A DNA stretch of 64,000 nt from Pseudomonadota bacterium (GTDB lineage: Bacteria > Pseudomonadota > Gammaproteobacteria > Steroidobacterales > Steroidobacteraceae): assembly GCA_021777555.1 (NCBI GenBank), contig JAJYDK010000002.1, positions 1 to 64,000 on the forward strand, given 5' to 3'. Under the pieces are notes generated by a model. The model saw only the letters and a list, made by a program, of their open reading frames with translations. It was not told the DNA's origin and made no database searches. Below are positions 7,216-17,145 of this stretch, piece by piece. Position 1 is the first letter of the stretch; the number at the start of each line of letters is the position of its first letter. The position numbers and the translations under genes were made by a program.

Positions 7216-7950
7216 TTACGCCGCGTCGTGGAAGATGATGCCGAGTGTGTGCCGGTGCCCGGAGCGCACGCGGCTCACTCCATGGCGGAGGTTGACGCGA
7301 TAGTCTCCCTTCGAGCCGCTCACCGGGCGATGATGCACCGCGAACACCACGCCATCGCCCTGATCGAGCGGCACCACCTCGGCGCGCGATTGCATCCTGG
7401 GACGCTGTTCGGTGAGGACGAACTCTCCGCCCGTGAAGTCCCGGCCGGGCGAGGAGAGCAGCACGGTGAGCTGCAGCGGAAAAACCCACTCGCCATAGAG
7501 GTCCTGGTGCAGGCAGTTGTAGTCCTGCGGCCCGTATTGCAGCAGGAGCGGGGTAGGCCGCTCCTGTCCCGCCGCATGGCATTGCCCGAGGAAGGTGTCG
7601 AGGTCCGGCGGATAGCGCACATCCTTCGCGAGACGCGCATTCCACCGGTTGGCGATGGGCGCCAGATGCCGGTAGAGCCCGGCGCGCATCTCCTGCACGA
7701 GTGTGGGAAGCGGATAGCGGAAGTACTTGTATTCCCCGCGGCCGAATCCGTGACGGCTCATGAGGATGCGGCTGCGGAACCGGCCGTCCTCGCAATAGAG
7801 CGCGGCAAGGGCTTGGCACTCGGCGGGCGAGAGGAGCCCCGGCAGGATGGCGTGGCCGTGTGCATCGAGCTCGGCGGCGAGGGCGGTCCAGTCGAGGGCG
7901 CCGTACGGGCCCATCGGGCTCGATGCGCCGGCCGTGGATTTTGCTCTCAT
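7216..7950 (-). CDS. 2-oxoglutarate/Fe(II)-dependent oxygenase (prolyl-hydroxylase-like)
   Basis: The chosen ATG (7950) lies 14 bases after the alkB stop; a longer frame reaches 8022 but would overlap alkB. The ~244-residue protein has a double-stranded beta-helix with the HxD iron ligands in NCLHQDLYGEWVFPLQ, GGEFVLTEQRP, and a distal HHRPVSGSKGDYRVNLRHG segment that supplies the second His/Arg. It also has RSRILMSRHGFGRGEYKYF near the start. This profile matches bacterial 2OG oxygenases annotated as prolyl-hydroxylase-like; the substrate is not established. The tight spacing suggests co-transcription with alkB. Confidence 0.85.
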   Translation of the reverse strand: MRAKSTAGASSPMGPYGALDWTALAAELDAHGHAILPGLLSPAECQALAALYCEDGRFRSRILMSRHGFGRGEYKYFRYPLPTLVQEMRAGLYRHLAPIANRWNARLAKDVRYPPDLDTFLGQCHAAGQERPTPLLLQYGPQDYNCLHQDLYGEWVFPLQLTVLLSSPGRDFTGGEFVLTEQRPRMQSRAEVVPLDQGDGVVFAVHHRPVSGSKGDYRVNLRHGVSRVRSGHRHTLGIIFHDAA

Positions 7951-7964
7951 GTGAGCCGGCGGCC

Positions 7965-8609
7965 TCACAGCGCCCGGCGAAGCGTCAGATTGATCCGCCT
8001 GCGGCCGAGCGTCTCGTGGCAACCGTCCGCGAGGGGCGCCACGCCGTGAAATGCCAGGCGAGCCGGCCCGCCCCAGACCACGACGTCACCATGCGCTAGC
8101 GGAATGCGCCGGGGCCTGTCGACCCGCTCGAGACCTCCCCAGAGGAACGTCGCGGGCAGGCCGAGCGAGACCGAGACGATGGGCGCGGCATAGTCGCGCT
8201 CGTCGCGATCCCGGTGCAGCGACATGCGCGCACCGGGCAAGTAGCAGTTGATCAGGCAGGCATCGGGCTCGAAGGCCTCGAAGCCCGCTTCGGCGGCGGC
8301 CCGGCGCGCGAGGGTGGCGAAGGAGTCCGGCATCGCGGGCCACGGCCGCCCGCTGTCGGGATCGAGCCGGTCATAGCGATAGCCCGTGCGGTCCGTGACC
8401 CAACCGGCCGTGCCGCAGTTGGTCATGGCCGCCGACATCCGCTGCCCGCCCGGGGTCATCATGTGTCGAAATGGCGCGGCATTGGTCACCCGCTCGAGGT
8501 CCTCGAGCCAGGCTCGCCCGAGGGGCAGCGCAAAGCCGCGCAGCAAAGTGAGGCCCGAGCCGCGCAGCGCATCCGCGAGCGAGTCCTCGAAAAGGTCCGT
8601 CGTACGCAT
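7965..8609 (-). CDS. alkB: AlkB-type alpha-ketoglutarate-dependent DNA/RNA dealkylase
   Basis: The ATG at 8609 gives 214 residues, close to Escherichia coli AlkB (216), and the N-terminus MRTTDLFEDSL aligns with its start. Iron ligands are visible in LHRDRDE (HxD) and FHGV. The 2-oxoglutarate-binding RxR-like element is in RRRINLTLR at the end, and NCYLPGARMSLHRD is the family hallmark. AlkB oxidatively removes methyl groups such as 1-methyladenine and 3-methylcytosine from nucleic acid. It is the first of two adjacent 2OG oxygenase genes on the minus strand. Longer upstream frames exist but would run into the MocR gene and are not used. No Ada box was recognised upstream. Confidence 0.92.
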   Translation of the reverse strand: MRTTDLFEDSLADALRGSGLTLLRGFALPLGRAWLEDLERVTNAAPFRHMMTPGGQRMSAAMTNCGTAGWVTDRTGYRYDRLDPDSGRPWPAMPDSFATLARRAAAEAGFEAFEPDACLINCYLPGARMSLHRDRDERDYAAPIVSVSLGLPATFLWGGLERVDRPRRIPLAHGDVVVWGGPARLAFHGVAPLADGCHETLGRRRINLTLRRAL

Positions 8610-8755
8610 CACCTCATCCGGGCGCCGTGCCAGAGCGGCAGCGACCTTCGTCAATGGATAACCTGTGCCGGGCGATCGTATCTGCGGACCTCCGGGCGGA
8701 CTCGCGAGAATCAGCCGCCAGCGTGACCCGGGATTCAATTCCGATCTGCTCCCGG

Positions 8756-10216
8756 TCAGCCTGCCAGAGCATCGTGCGCGAGGCGACCGAGCGTCTCGAG
8801 CGAGTGCTCGATGCCCGAGCTCCAGGAGATCCCGCAGCTCAGGCGCATGCAGTGACCGTAGCGCTTCGTCGCGGAAAAGACATCTCCGGGCGCGAAGCAG
8901 ATGCCACGCTCGAGCGCGAGGCCGAAGAGCTCCCGTGTGTCGATGCGCCTGGGCAGCTCGACCCAGAGCACGAACCCGCCGGCGGGCCGGCTGACGCGGG
9001 TGCCCGCCGGAAAGCAGCGGCTGATCGCCTGGCTCATGCGCTCGATGTTGTCGCGGAAGACGCCGCGCACGCGCCGCAGGTGGCGGTCGTATCCGCCCGA
9101 GGCCAGGTAGTCGGCGAAGGCGTGCTGGGGGAGCGGCAGCCCGGAGAGTGTGGAGGCCATCTTGCGCTCGATGACGCGCTGCATGTGCCGACCGGGCGCC
9201 ATCCATCCGATGCGATAGCCCGGCGCGACGGTCTTGGAGAACGAGCTGCAATAGATGATGTCGGCCTCGCGGTCGAGCGCGCTGAAGGGTGTGGGCCGCC
9301 GCTCGCCGAAGAAGATGTCGCCGTAGATGTCGTCTTCGATCAGCGGCACGCGGTGCCGCGTGAGAAGCCGCAGCAGCTCGAGCTTGCGCTCATCGGAGGG
9401 TGTGCAGCCGAGCGGATTGTTGAAGCTCGAGGAGAACAGGCACGCCTTGACGGCTCGGGACCGCAGCGCTTGCTCGAGCGCGGCCGGGTCGACGCCCGAG
9501 ACGGAATCGGTGGGCAGCTCGAGGGCTCTGAGATTGAGTACCTCGATGGTGTGCAGCACGCCGAAGTAGGTGGGTGACTCGATGGCAATCGTGTCGCCGG
9601 GCTGTGCGATCGCCTGCAGGGCCAGTGTCAGCGCCTCGGTGCAGCCGCAGGTGAGGACGATGTCCTCCGGAGAGAGCGTGCCTCCCCAACGCGCCGCGCG
9701 CCGCGCGAGCTCGGCCCGCAATGGCGGGTCCCCGCGGGGGACGGTGTATCGGTTGTGGTCGATCCCCCGGCTGCGCGCGGCCCGGGCGAGGAGTTGGTCC
9801 AGCCGGCCCGCCGCGAGCAGATCCGGACTCGGAACCGCGCACCCGAGCGGCACGAACCTGGGATCGGAGGCATATTCGAAGAGCCGCAGCACCACTGCCG
9901 AGAGCGACACCGTGCGCGGCGTCGGCGAGGGCTTGGAGAGGGCCGGCGCCTGGAGCCGTGCGCGGGTGCTTCTTGCGACATAGAAGCCCGATTGTGGGCG
10001 GGCCTCGAGAACGCCTCGGTCCTCGAGGAGCCGGTACGCCTGCAGCGCGGTCGCGAGGCTCGTACGGCGCTCCCGGCTGATCTGCCGCAGCGACGGAACG
10101 CGCGATCCGGGCAGCAGGGTGCCGCCGTCGATTAGCCGCGTGATGAACTGCGCAAGCTCCTCGTATCGGTATGGGCTGTCTTGCGAGATGACTGCATTTC
10201 GGCGCGTCGGGTGCAT
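8756..10216 (-). CDS. MocR/PdxR-type GntR regulator with aminotransferase domain
   Basis: Of 486 residues, ~10-85 are a GntR winged helix (RVPSLRQISRERRTSLATALQAYRLLEDRG). Residues ~110-480 are a fold-type I aminotransferase domain with the PLP lysine in SSFSKTVAPGYRIGW and SPTYFGVLHTIE in the cofactor region. MocR proteins are transcription factors that sense PLP or aldimines rather than transaminases. The gene is divergent from the PLP decarboxylase at 10359, whose promoter region holds two direct repeats, so regulation of that gene is the likely role. Confidence 0.92.
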   Translation of the reverse strand: MHPTRRNAVISQDSPYRYEELAQFITRLIDGGTLLPGSRVPSLRQISRERRTSLATALQAYRLLEDRGVLEARPQSGFYVARSTRARLQAPALSKPSPTPRTVSLSAVVLRLFEYASDPRFVPLGCAVPSPDLLAAGRLDQLLARAARSRGIDHNRYTVPRGDPPLRAELARRAARWGGTLSPEDIVLTCGCTEALTLALQAIAQPGDTIAIESPTYFGVLHTIEVLNLRALELPTDSVSGVDPAALEQALRSRAVKACLFSSSFNNPLGCTPSDERKLELLRLLTRHRVPLIEDDIYGDIFFGERRPTPFSALDREADIIYCSSFSKTVAPGYRIGWMAPGRHMQRVIERKMASTLSGLPLPQHAFADYLASGGYDRHLRRVRGVFRDNIERMSQAISRCFPAGTRVSRPAGGFVLWVELPRRIDTRELFGLALERGICFAPGDVFSATKRYGHCMRLSCGISWSSGIEHSLETLGRLAHDALAG

Positions 10217-10263
10217 CCGAAGTCCTCGAGAGCGCGCGCACCAGGGGGCGCGGTATCAGCGTA

Positions 10264-10305
10264 ACTGTTCTGGTCCATTTGCGCTACCACTGTGACTGTT
10301 ATGGT
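10264..10305. promoter_or_regulatory. direct-repeat operator for the MocR regulator
   Basis: ACTGTTcTGGT (10264-10274) and ACTGTTaTGGT (10295-10305) are 11-base direct repeats with one mismatch. They start 31 bases apart, about three helical turns, so both face the same side of DNA. MocR/PdxR/GabR regulators characteristically bind direct repeats in the gap shared with the target gene, which is exactly the location here (10217-10358). Confidence 0.6.
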
Positions 10306-10358
10306 GTCAGGCGTCTTGCTACCGTTCGTGCGCGTTTCCTCGGGGCGGAGGGTTCGAG

Positions 10359-11795
10359 ATGAGCGATCGCGCGCATAGACCGCGGCAGCAGGCCGCGGGT
10401 CCTGAAGACCGGCGTCCGGCGGGCAGCACCGAGTTGCTCGAATACACCGCGACGCGCAGTCGTGACTACCTGGCGCAGGTTTCACATCGCCGCGTTGCGG
10501 CCGAGTGGACGAGCGAGGAGCTGAGGGGGTTGCTCGGCAGGCCGTTGTCCGCGGAAGGCGAGCCGGATCCGGCCATCATCGAATCGCTGGCGCATGCGGG
10601 AGACCACGCAACGATCGCCTCGAGCGGACCGCGGTACTTCGGTTTCGTGGTCGGAGGCAATCTGCCTGCGGCGCTCGCCGCCGATTGGCTCGTCTCCACC
10701 TGGGATCAGAACGGCGCGATCTATGCGATGTCGCCGCTCGCCGCAGTGGTGGAGGAAATCACGGCAGGCTGGCTGCGCGAGATCGCGGGGCTCGCGGCTT
10801 CCATGAGCGTGGGGTTCACGACCGGCTGCCAGATGGCCAGCTTCACGGGCCTGGCCGCGGCCCGGCATCGAGTGCTCGAGCGCGCGGGCTGGGATGTCGA
10901 GGTCGAGGGGCTCTGCGGTGCGCCGCCTATCGATGTCATCGTCAGCGACGAGGCGCACTACACCATCGTCATGGCGCTGCGGCTGCTCGGTCTCGGCGGC
11001 AGGCGAGTGCGCCGAATCGCGACCGATGGCCAGGGACGGATGCGGATCGATGCGCTCCGGGCGGCTCTGCAATCGACGCGTGCTCCGTGCATCGTGTGCG
11101 CACAGGCGGGTAACGTGAACACCGGCGCATTCGATCCGTTGTGTGAGATAGCGGAGGCGACCAGGAAGAGTGGCGCCTGGCTGCACGTCGACGGCGCGTT
11201 CGGCCTGTGGGCTTCGGCGTCGCCTGAGTATGCGACGTTGACGCGCGGCATCGAACATGCGGACTCCATTGCTACCGATGGGCACAAGTGGCTCAATGTT
11301 CCCTATGACTGCGGCATCGTGTTCTGTGCCGATTCGCAGGCGCACAGAGCCGCCATGTCTCTCGAGGCCGCCTACATCGTCGGATCGAGCTGTGAGCGCG
11401 ATCCTCACGAGTTCGTACCCGAGGAATCGCGCCGGGCCCGCGCGACTCCCGTTTACGCCGCCTTGCGCTCCCTCGGCCGGGCTGGGCTTTCACGGCTCGT
11501 GGAAGACTGTTGCCGACACGCCCGGCGCTTTGCGCAAGGCCTCCATGCGGCCGGATACGAGATACTCAATGACGTCGTGTTGAACCAGGTGCTGGTGGCC
11601 TTCGGCGACGGCGAGCGAACGCGACGCACCATAGCCGCACTCCAGCAGGAGGGGACGTGCTGGTGCGGCGGCACAGTCTGGCAAGGTCGAACGGCCATGC
11701 GCATCAGCGTGAGCAACTGGCGCACCACCGATGAGGACGTCGAGCGCAGTCTCGAGGCGATGTTGCGCGTGGCGGCGCTTAGCGCGCACGGCTGA
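10359..11795 (+). CDS. PLP-dependent group II amino acid decarboxylase
   Basis: This 478-residue protein has the fold-type I architecture and the cofactor lysine in SIATDGHKWLNVPYDCG. The active-site aspartate region is LHVDGAFG, and FTTGCQMASFTGLAAARH forms the PLP phosphate-binding loop. It belongs to the aromatic-L-amino-acid/glutamate decarboxylase group; the exact substrate cannot be read from the sequence. The N-terminal ~25 residues are variable and may not belong to the mature protein. It is divergent from a MocR regulator that probably controls it in response to PLP or an amino acid aldimine. Confidence 0.9.
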   Translation: MSDRAHRPRQQAAGPEDRRPAGSTELLEYTATRSRDYLAQVSHRRVAAEWTSEELRGLLGRPLSAEGEPDPAIIESLAHAGDHATIASSGPRYFGFVVGGNLPAALAADWLVSTWDQNGAIYAMSPLAAVVEEITAGWLREIAGLAASMSVGFTTGCQMASFTGLAAARHRVLERAGWDVEVEGLCGAPPIDVIVSDEAHYTIVMALRLLGLGGRRVRRIATDGQGRMRIDALRAALQSTRAPCIVCAQAGNVNTGAFDPLCEIAEATRKSGAWLHVDGAFGLWASASPEYATLTRGIEHADSIATDGHKWLNVPYDCGIVFCADSQAHRAAMSLEAAYIVGSSCERDPHEFVPEESRRARATPVYAALRSLGRAGLSRLVEDCCRHARRFAQGLHAAGYEILNDVVLNQVLVAFGDGERTRRTIAALQQEGTCWCGGTVWQGRTAMRISVSNWRTTDEDVERSLEAMLRVAALSAHG

Positions 11796-11970
11796 CGGAG
11801 CCGCGCGCCTCGGCTGGCGGGTGATCGCGCCCGATCTGCGCGGCTCTGCTCGATCATCTCGAGATCGACCGGGCGGTGGCTTCCCGTCGCACAGGTGACT
11901 CCGGGCGCGTGGCGGCACGAGGCCGGACAGCGGATCCTGTGCGCGGTGCGGCTGCGCTACACTTTGCGGC

Positions 11971-12666
11971 ATGCGCTACACCTTCCCGCCACCGCCTCCC
12001 GCCAGCGTGCCCGTTGTGGGCGCAGGCTCCCGTTTCCCCATTCATCGCATCTACTGCGTCGGGCGCAACTACGCCGAGCACGCGAAGGAGATGGGCCAGA
12101 GCGGCAGCGAGCCGCCGGTATTCTTCCTGAAGCCCGCCGATGCGGCGCTCGCGGTGGAGGCGGGTGCCACGGGCGAGCTGCCCTATCCGGCGCTGACCCG
12201 GGAGTTGCATCACGAGATCGAGCTCGTGGTGGCACTCGGGCAGGGCGGCCGTGACATCGCGCCGGCTGAGGCGCTGCAGCATGTCTTCGGCTACGCCGTC
12301 GGACTCGACATGACCCGCCGCGACCTGCAGGCGCAGATGAAGGAGCGCCGAGGACCCTGGGATATCGGCAAGGCGTTCGATCATGCCGCGCCCATCGGGC
12401 CGATTACGCCCGTTGCCCAAGTGGGCGACCTTGCGAGCGCGGAGATCTCCCTCCTCGTGAACGGCGAGCTCCGCCAGCACAGCCCTTTGAGCCAGATGAT
12501 CTGGTCGGTGTCCCAGGTGATCGCGCACCTGTCCACCGCGTGGACGCTCGCAGCCGGCGATCTGATCTACACCGGCACGCCCGCGGGAGTGGCCGCGGTC
12601 GGGCCCGGCGATCTCCTGGAGGGCCGGGTCACCGGGCTCGAGACACTCCGGGTGCGTGTCGCCTGA
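11971..12666 (+). CDS. fumarylacetoacetate hydrolase (FAH) family protein
   Basis: This 231-residue protein has the FAH core: IYCVGRNYAEHAKEMG near residue 28, the metal-binding acidic residues in ELHHEIELVVALG, then FGYAVGLDMTRRDLQ and a C-terminal DLIYTGTPAGV. Small FAH-family enzymes of this length include fumarylpyruvate and acylpyruvate hydrolases; tyrosine or gentisate catabolism is the usual setting, but no partner dioxygenase is present. The gene ends 30 bases before the convergent thiolase gene. The 175 bases before it (11796-11970) hold no convincing gene. Confidence 0.9.
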   Translation: MRYTFPPPPPASVPVVGAGSRFPIHRIYCVGRNYAEHAKEMGQSGSEPPVFFLKPADAALAVEAGATGELPYPALTRELHHEIELVVALGQGGRDIAPAEALQHVFGYAVGLDMTRRDLQAQMKERRGPWDIGKAFDHAAPIGPITPVAQVGDLASAEISLLVNGELRQHSPLSQMIWSVSQVIAHLSTAWTLAAGDLIYTGTPAGVAAVGPGDLLEGRVTGLETLRVRVA

Positions 12667-12696
12667 TGCGGTGCGAGGCGAGAGCCGAGCGGCTCT

Positions 12697-13902
<1,206 letters not shown>

Positions 13903-14068
13903 GAAAATCGTCCAACTTATTGAAAATTAATGGCGAGTGACGTTCTTCTCACTGCCTCACGATACTGGATGCGCGAGCCACGATCCATGCCGCGGTTGCG
14001 GTTATCCCAGTCGTCCGTCGCGCCCCCGGGCCGATACAATACCGGCTCATTCCATCCCGGGTGCCCGC

Positions 14069-15088
14069 ATGTCGCATTTCAAGGCCATCCGCGTTCATCA
14101 GGGGCCCACCGGCTCCTTCGCATCGCTCGAGTCGGTCTCCCTCGATGAGCTCACCCCGGGCGAGGTGGTCGTGCGCGTCGCCTACTCCGGACTCAACTAC
14201 AAGGATGCGCTCGCGATCACCGGCAAGGGCTCGATCATGCGCGCCTACCCCCGCACCGCCGGCATCGATGTCGCCGGGATCGTCGAGCGCAGCGATGTGC
14301 CGGCCTTCAAGCCGGGCGATCGGGTGATCGCGACCGGCTCCGGACTCGGTGAGTGGCTCGACGGCGGGCTCGCCGAGCAGGCGCGCCTTCCCGCACAGGC
14401 GCTCGTGCCGCTGCCGGCCTCGCTCAGCCTCTTCGATGCCATGGCGCTCGGCACGGCCGGATTCACCGCCGCGCTCGCCTTGAGGCGGATGCTCGAGAAT
14501 CACCAGACACCCGAACTCGGCCCGATCGCCGTGACGGGCGCCACGGGCGGGGTCGGTGGACTCGCCCTCGCGCTGTTCAGGCAGGCCGGGTTCACGATGG
14601 TCGCAATCACGGGCAAAGGGGGAGCCGAGGGGTATCTGCACGAGCTTGGCGCCGAGCGCGTCATCGAGCGCTCGCATCTCGATCTGGGCAGCAAGCCGCT
14701 CGAGAAGGCGCTCTGGGGCGGCGCGGTGGACAGCCTCGGCGGGGAGGTGCTGACGTATCTCACCCGCACCGTGAAGCCCTGGGGCAACATCGCCTGCATC
14801 GGGTTGGCCCAGTCCGCGGCCCTCAACACCACGGTCATGCCGCTGATCCTGCGCGGCGTGAGCCTGCTCGGCATCCACTCGGTGGAAGTGCCGCGGGAGT
14901 GGCGGCTCGCGCTGTGGGAGAAGCTCGCCGGTGACTGGAAGGTGGCCGGGCTGCGGCGCCGCATCGTGCGGGCGGTCATCGATCTCGAGGAGGTCCCGCT
15001 CGCCTGCAAGGAATTGATCGCCGGACGGGCGAGGGGACGATACGTGGTACGCCTCGCCGGCGATGAGGCCGAAGCGCAATCCGACTGA
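14069..15088 (+). CDS. YhdH/AcuI family quinone oxidoreductase (acrylyl-CoA reductase-like)
   Basis: The ATG at 14069 gives 339 residues; an upstream open stretch from 13937 is not protein-like. The MDR fold shows GLNYKDALAITGKG near residue 40, GIDVAGIVERS and the NADPH-binding GATGGVGGLALALF near residue 155. The C-terminus RYVVRL is typical. This zinc-free subfamily reduces acryloyl-CoA to propionyl-CoA (AcuI). It lies 21 bases ahead of the small gene at 15110. Confidence 0.88.
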   Translation: MSHFKAIRVHQGPTGSFASLESVSLDELTPGEVVVRVAYSGLNYKDALAITGKGSIMRAYPRTAGIDVAGIVERSDVPAFKPGDRVIATGSGLGEWLDGGLAEQARLPAQALVPLPASLSLFDAMALGTAGFTAALALRRMLENHQTPELGPIAVTGATGGVGGLALALFRQAGFTMVAITGKGGAEGYLHELGAERVIERSHLDLGSKPLEKALWGGAVDSLGGEVLTYLTRTVKPWGNIACIGLAQSAALNTTVMPLILRGVSLLGIHSVEVPREWRLALWEKLAGDWKVAGLRRRIVRAVIDLEEVPLACKELIAGRARGRYVVRLAGDEAEAQSD

Positions 15089-15109
15089 ATGACCCCGGGG
15101 AGAGCTCAC

Positions 15110-15367
15110 ATGGCACGAGACACTCTGACACCGGTTCACCACGAGGCGCCGCAGGTGGGCGCCGCCGACCCCGAGCGGCGCAACTCGCCGTTCGAGAGCG
15201 ATCCCGAGGAGGACTTCGAGTTGCTGCGCGAGCAGGTGGGTGATGAGGCCGGCGGCTGTTATTTCAACGACATCCGCTACGAGGATGGCGCCGAGGTGCT
15301 GAGCGGCAGCACCCGCCTGCGCTGCGAGCAGGGCATCTGGGTCGAGGTGGGGAGCCGCAAGCCCTGA
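15110..15367 (+). CDS. small DUF1496-like protein
   Basis: This 85-residue acidic protein starts at the ATG at 15110 behind a GGGGAGAG ribosome binding site; an earlier in-frame ATG at 15089 lacks one. The C-terminal 35 residues GCYFNDIRYEDGAEVLSGS then RLRCEQGIWV resemble DUF1496, with two conserved cysteines. It is cytoplasmic by appearance (no signal peptide). It sits between an AcuI-type reductase and murJ. Function is unknown. Confidence 0.7.
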   Translation: MARDTLTPVHHEAPQVGAADPERRNSPFESDPEEDFELLREQVGDEAGGCYFNDIRYEDGAEVLSGSTRLRCEQGIWVEVGSRKP

Positions 15368-15458
15368 GGCCCGTGCCCCGACGACTCGCACGCGGCCCGG
15401 TCCGCGGCTATGCTTGCCTCGGGCGCGGCACCGCGTCTTCGAACAGGGCAGGCCGAGA

Positions 15459-17072
15459 GTGACTCACGAGCGGGCGGGCGCGGCGACCCGGAGCGGCGAA
15501 AAACTCAACACCCGGGCCGCCGGCGTCATCTCGCTGGCGGTGCTGTGCAGCCGGGTGCTCGGACTCGTGCGCCTGCAGGTGTTCGCGGCGCTGTTCGGAC
15601 CGGCGATCAATGACGCCTTCACCATGGCGTTCAGGATCCCGAACCTGCTGCGCGACCTGGTGGGCGAGGGGGCGCTGTCGGTCGCCTTCGTCACGACTTT
15701 CAGCAAGACGGCCGCCACGCAGGGCGATGCGCGCGCCTGGGCGCTGGCGCACAAGATCGCGACGCTCGCGACCATCGTATTGAGCGCGATCGTCCTCCTC
15801 GGGATCGTGCTCGCCCCCTGGATCGTCGCGGTGATCGCACCGGGCTTCGATCCGGCCAAGGCGGCGCTCACCGTCACGCTCACGCGCATCATGTACCCGT
15901 TCATCCTGCTCGTGTCCCTCGCGGCGCTGGTGATGGGCATGCTCAACGCCCGCAACGTCTTCGGCGTGCCGGCGATGGCCTCGAGTTTCTTCAACCTCGG
16001 CACCATCATCGCCGGGGTCGGGCTCGGCTGGTGGCTCGATCCGCACTTCGGTCCGCGGGCGGCGATCGGGCTTGCGATTGGGACGCTGGTGGGCGGGGCG
16101 CTGCAGCTTGGCGTGCAGTTGCCCTCGCTCGCGCGACTCGGATACCGGTTCCGGCCGGATTTTCACTGGCGCGACCCGGGGGTGAAGGCGGTGCTGCGCC
16201 TGATGGTGCCCTCGGTGATCGCCGCGAGCTCCACCCAGGTCAACGTGGTGGTCAACTCGGTGTTCGCCTCCCGGCTCGGCAACGGACCGGTCTTCTGGCT
16301 CCAGGCCGCCTTTCGCCTGATGCAGTTTCCGCTGGGCATGTTCGGCGTGGCGCTCGGCACGGTGGCGCTGCCCATGTTGTCGCGGCTCGCCGCCGCCGGG
16401 AACCTGGTGGGCCTGCGCAGCGAGCTCGCCCGCGGGATGCGCCTCGCCTTCCTCATGACCCTGCCGGCGAGCATCGGGCTCATCCTGCTCGCCGGTCCCA
16501 TCGTATCGGTGCTCTACCAACACGGCCGGTTCAATGCCGCGCAGGCGCTCGAGACGGCCGCGGCGCTGCGCCTCTACGCGCTCGGCCTGTGCGGGTATGC
16601 GGCGCTGAAGGTCCTCGTCAACGCCTTCTATGCGGTCGACCGCCGCAAGACCCCGATGGTGGTGAGCCTGTGCGCCGTGGCGCTCAATTTCCTCTTGAGC
16701 TGGCTGCTGACGGTGCGTCTCGACTGGGGCCCGCCGGGCCTCGCATTCTCCACCGCGTGCGTCGCCACGGCGAATTTTCTCATCCTCTACGCGATCATGC
16801 GCCACCACCTCGGGCGGCTCGAGTCGCGCGCCATGCTCGCCATGCTGGGCAGGCTCAGCCTCGCGTGCGCGGGGCTCGCCCTCGTGTGCTGGGGGGGCAC
16901 GCACTGGCTGCTTGCCGGGTGGGCGGTCGAGCCGTTCTGGCCGAAGCTTGCCGCGCTCCTGCTCGTCATCGCGGTGGGTGCTGGCACGTTCTTCGGAATG
17001 GCGACACTCCTCGGCATCGACGAGATGCGCGAGATCCTGCGGGCGGTGAGGCGTAAACTGCACCCCGGGTGA
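15459..17072 (+). CDS. murJ: lipid II flippase MurJ (MviN)
   Basis: This ~537-residue polytopic protein has about 14 membrane segments. Near the start it has AAGVISLAVLCSRVLGLVR, then FAALFGPAINDAFTMAFRIPN and RDLVGEGALSVAFV, the MurJ fingerprint with the central-cavity arginines. MurJ flips the peptidoglycan precursor lipid II across the inner membrane. A GTG at 15459 is preferred because the conserved region begins about 15 codons later; a TTG at 15414 would add residues without homology. It is followed 73 bases later by an outer-membrane protein gene on the same strand. Confidence 0.93.
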   Translation: MTHERAGAATRSGEKLNTRAAGVISLAVLCSRVLGLVRLQVFAALFGPAINDAFTMAFRIPNLLRDLVGEGALSVAFVTTFSKTAATQGDARAWALAHKIATLATIVLSAIVLLGIVLAPWIVAVIAPGFDPAKAALTVTLTRIMYPFILLVSLAALVMGMLNARNVFGVPAMASSFFNLGTIIAGVGLGWWLDPHFGPRAAIGLAIGTLVGGALQLGVQLPSLARLGYRFRPDFHWRDPGVKAVLRLMVPSVIAASSTQVNVVVNSVFASRLGNGPVFWLQAAFRLMQFPLGMFGVALGTVALPMLSRLAAAGNLVGLRSELARGMRLAFLMTLPASIGLILLAGPIVSVLYQHGRFNAAQALETAAALRLYALGLCGYAALKVLVNAFYAVDRRKTPMVVSLCAVALNFLLSWLLTVRLDWGPPGLAFSTACVATANFLILYAIMRHHLGRLESRAMLAMLGRLSLACAGLALVCWGGTHWLLAGWAVEPFWPKLAALLLVIAVGAGTFFGMATLLGIDEMREILRAVRRKLHPG

Positions 17073-17145
17073 GCGCGGAGCGCGGTTTCGATGGAGCGTC
17101 CGCCAGCATGTCACGCCCTGGAATACGGTTAAGGAGTCCTATCCC

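Noticed and set aside
8610-9251. N-terminal extension of alkB to 428 residues
   Set aside because: The extra part is antisense to the MocR gene and non-protein-like; ATG 8609 gives the normal AlkB length.
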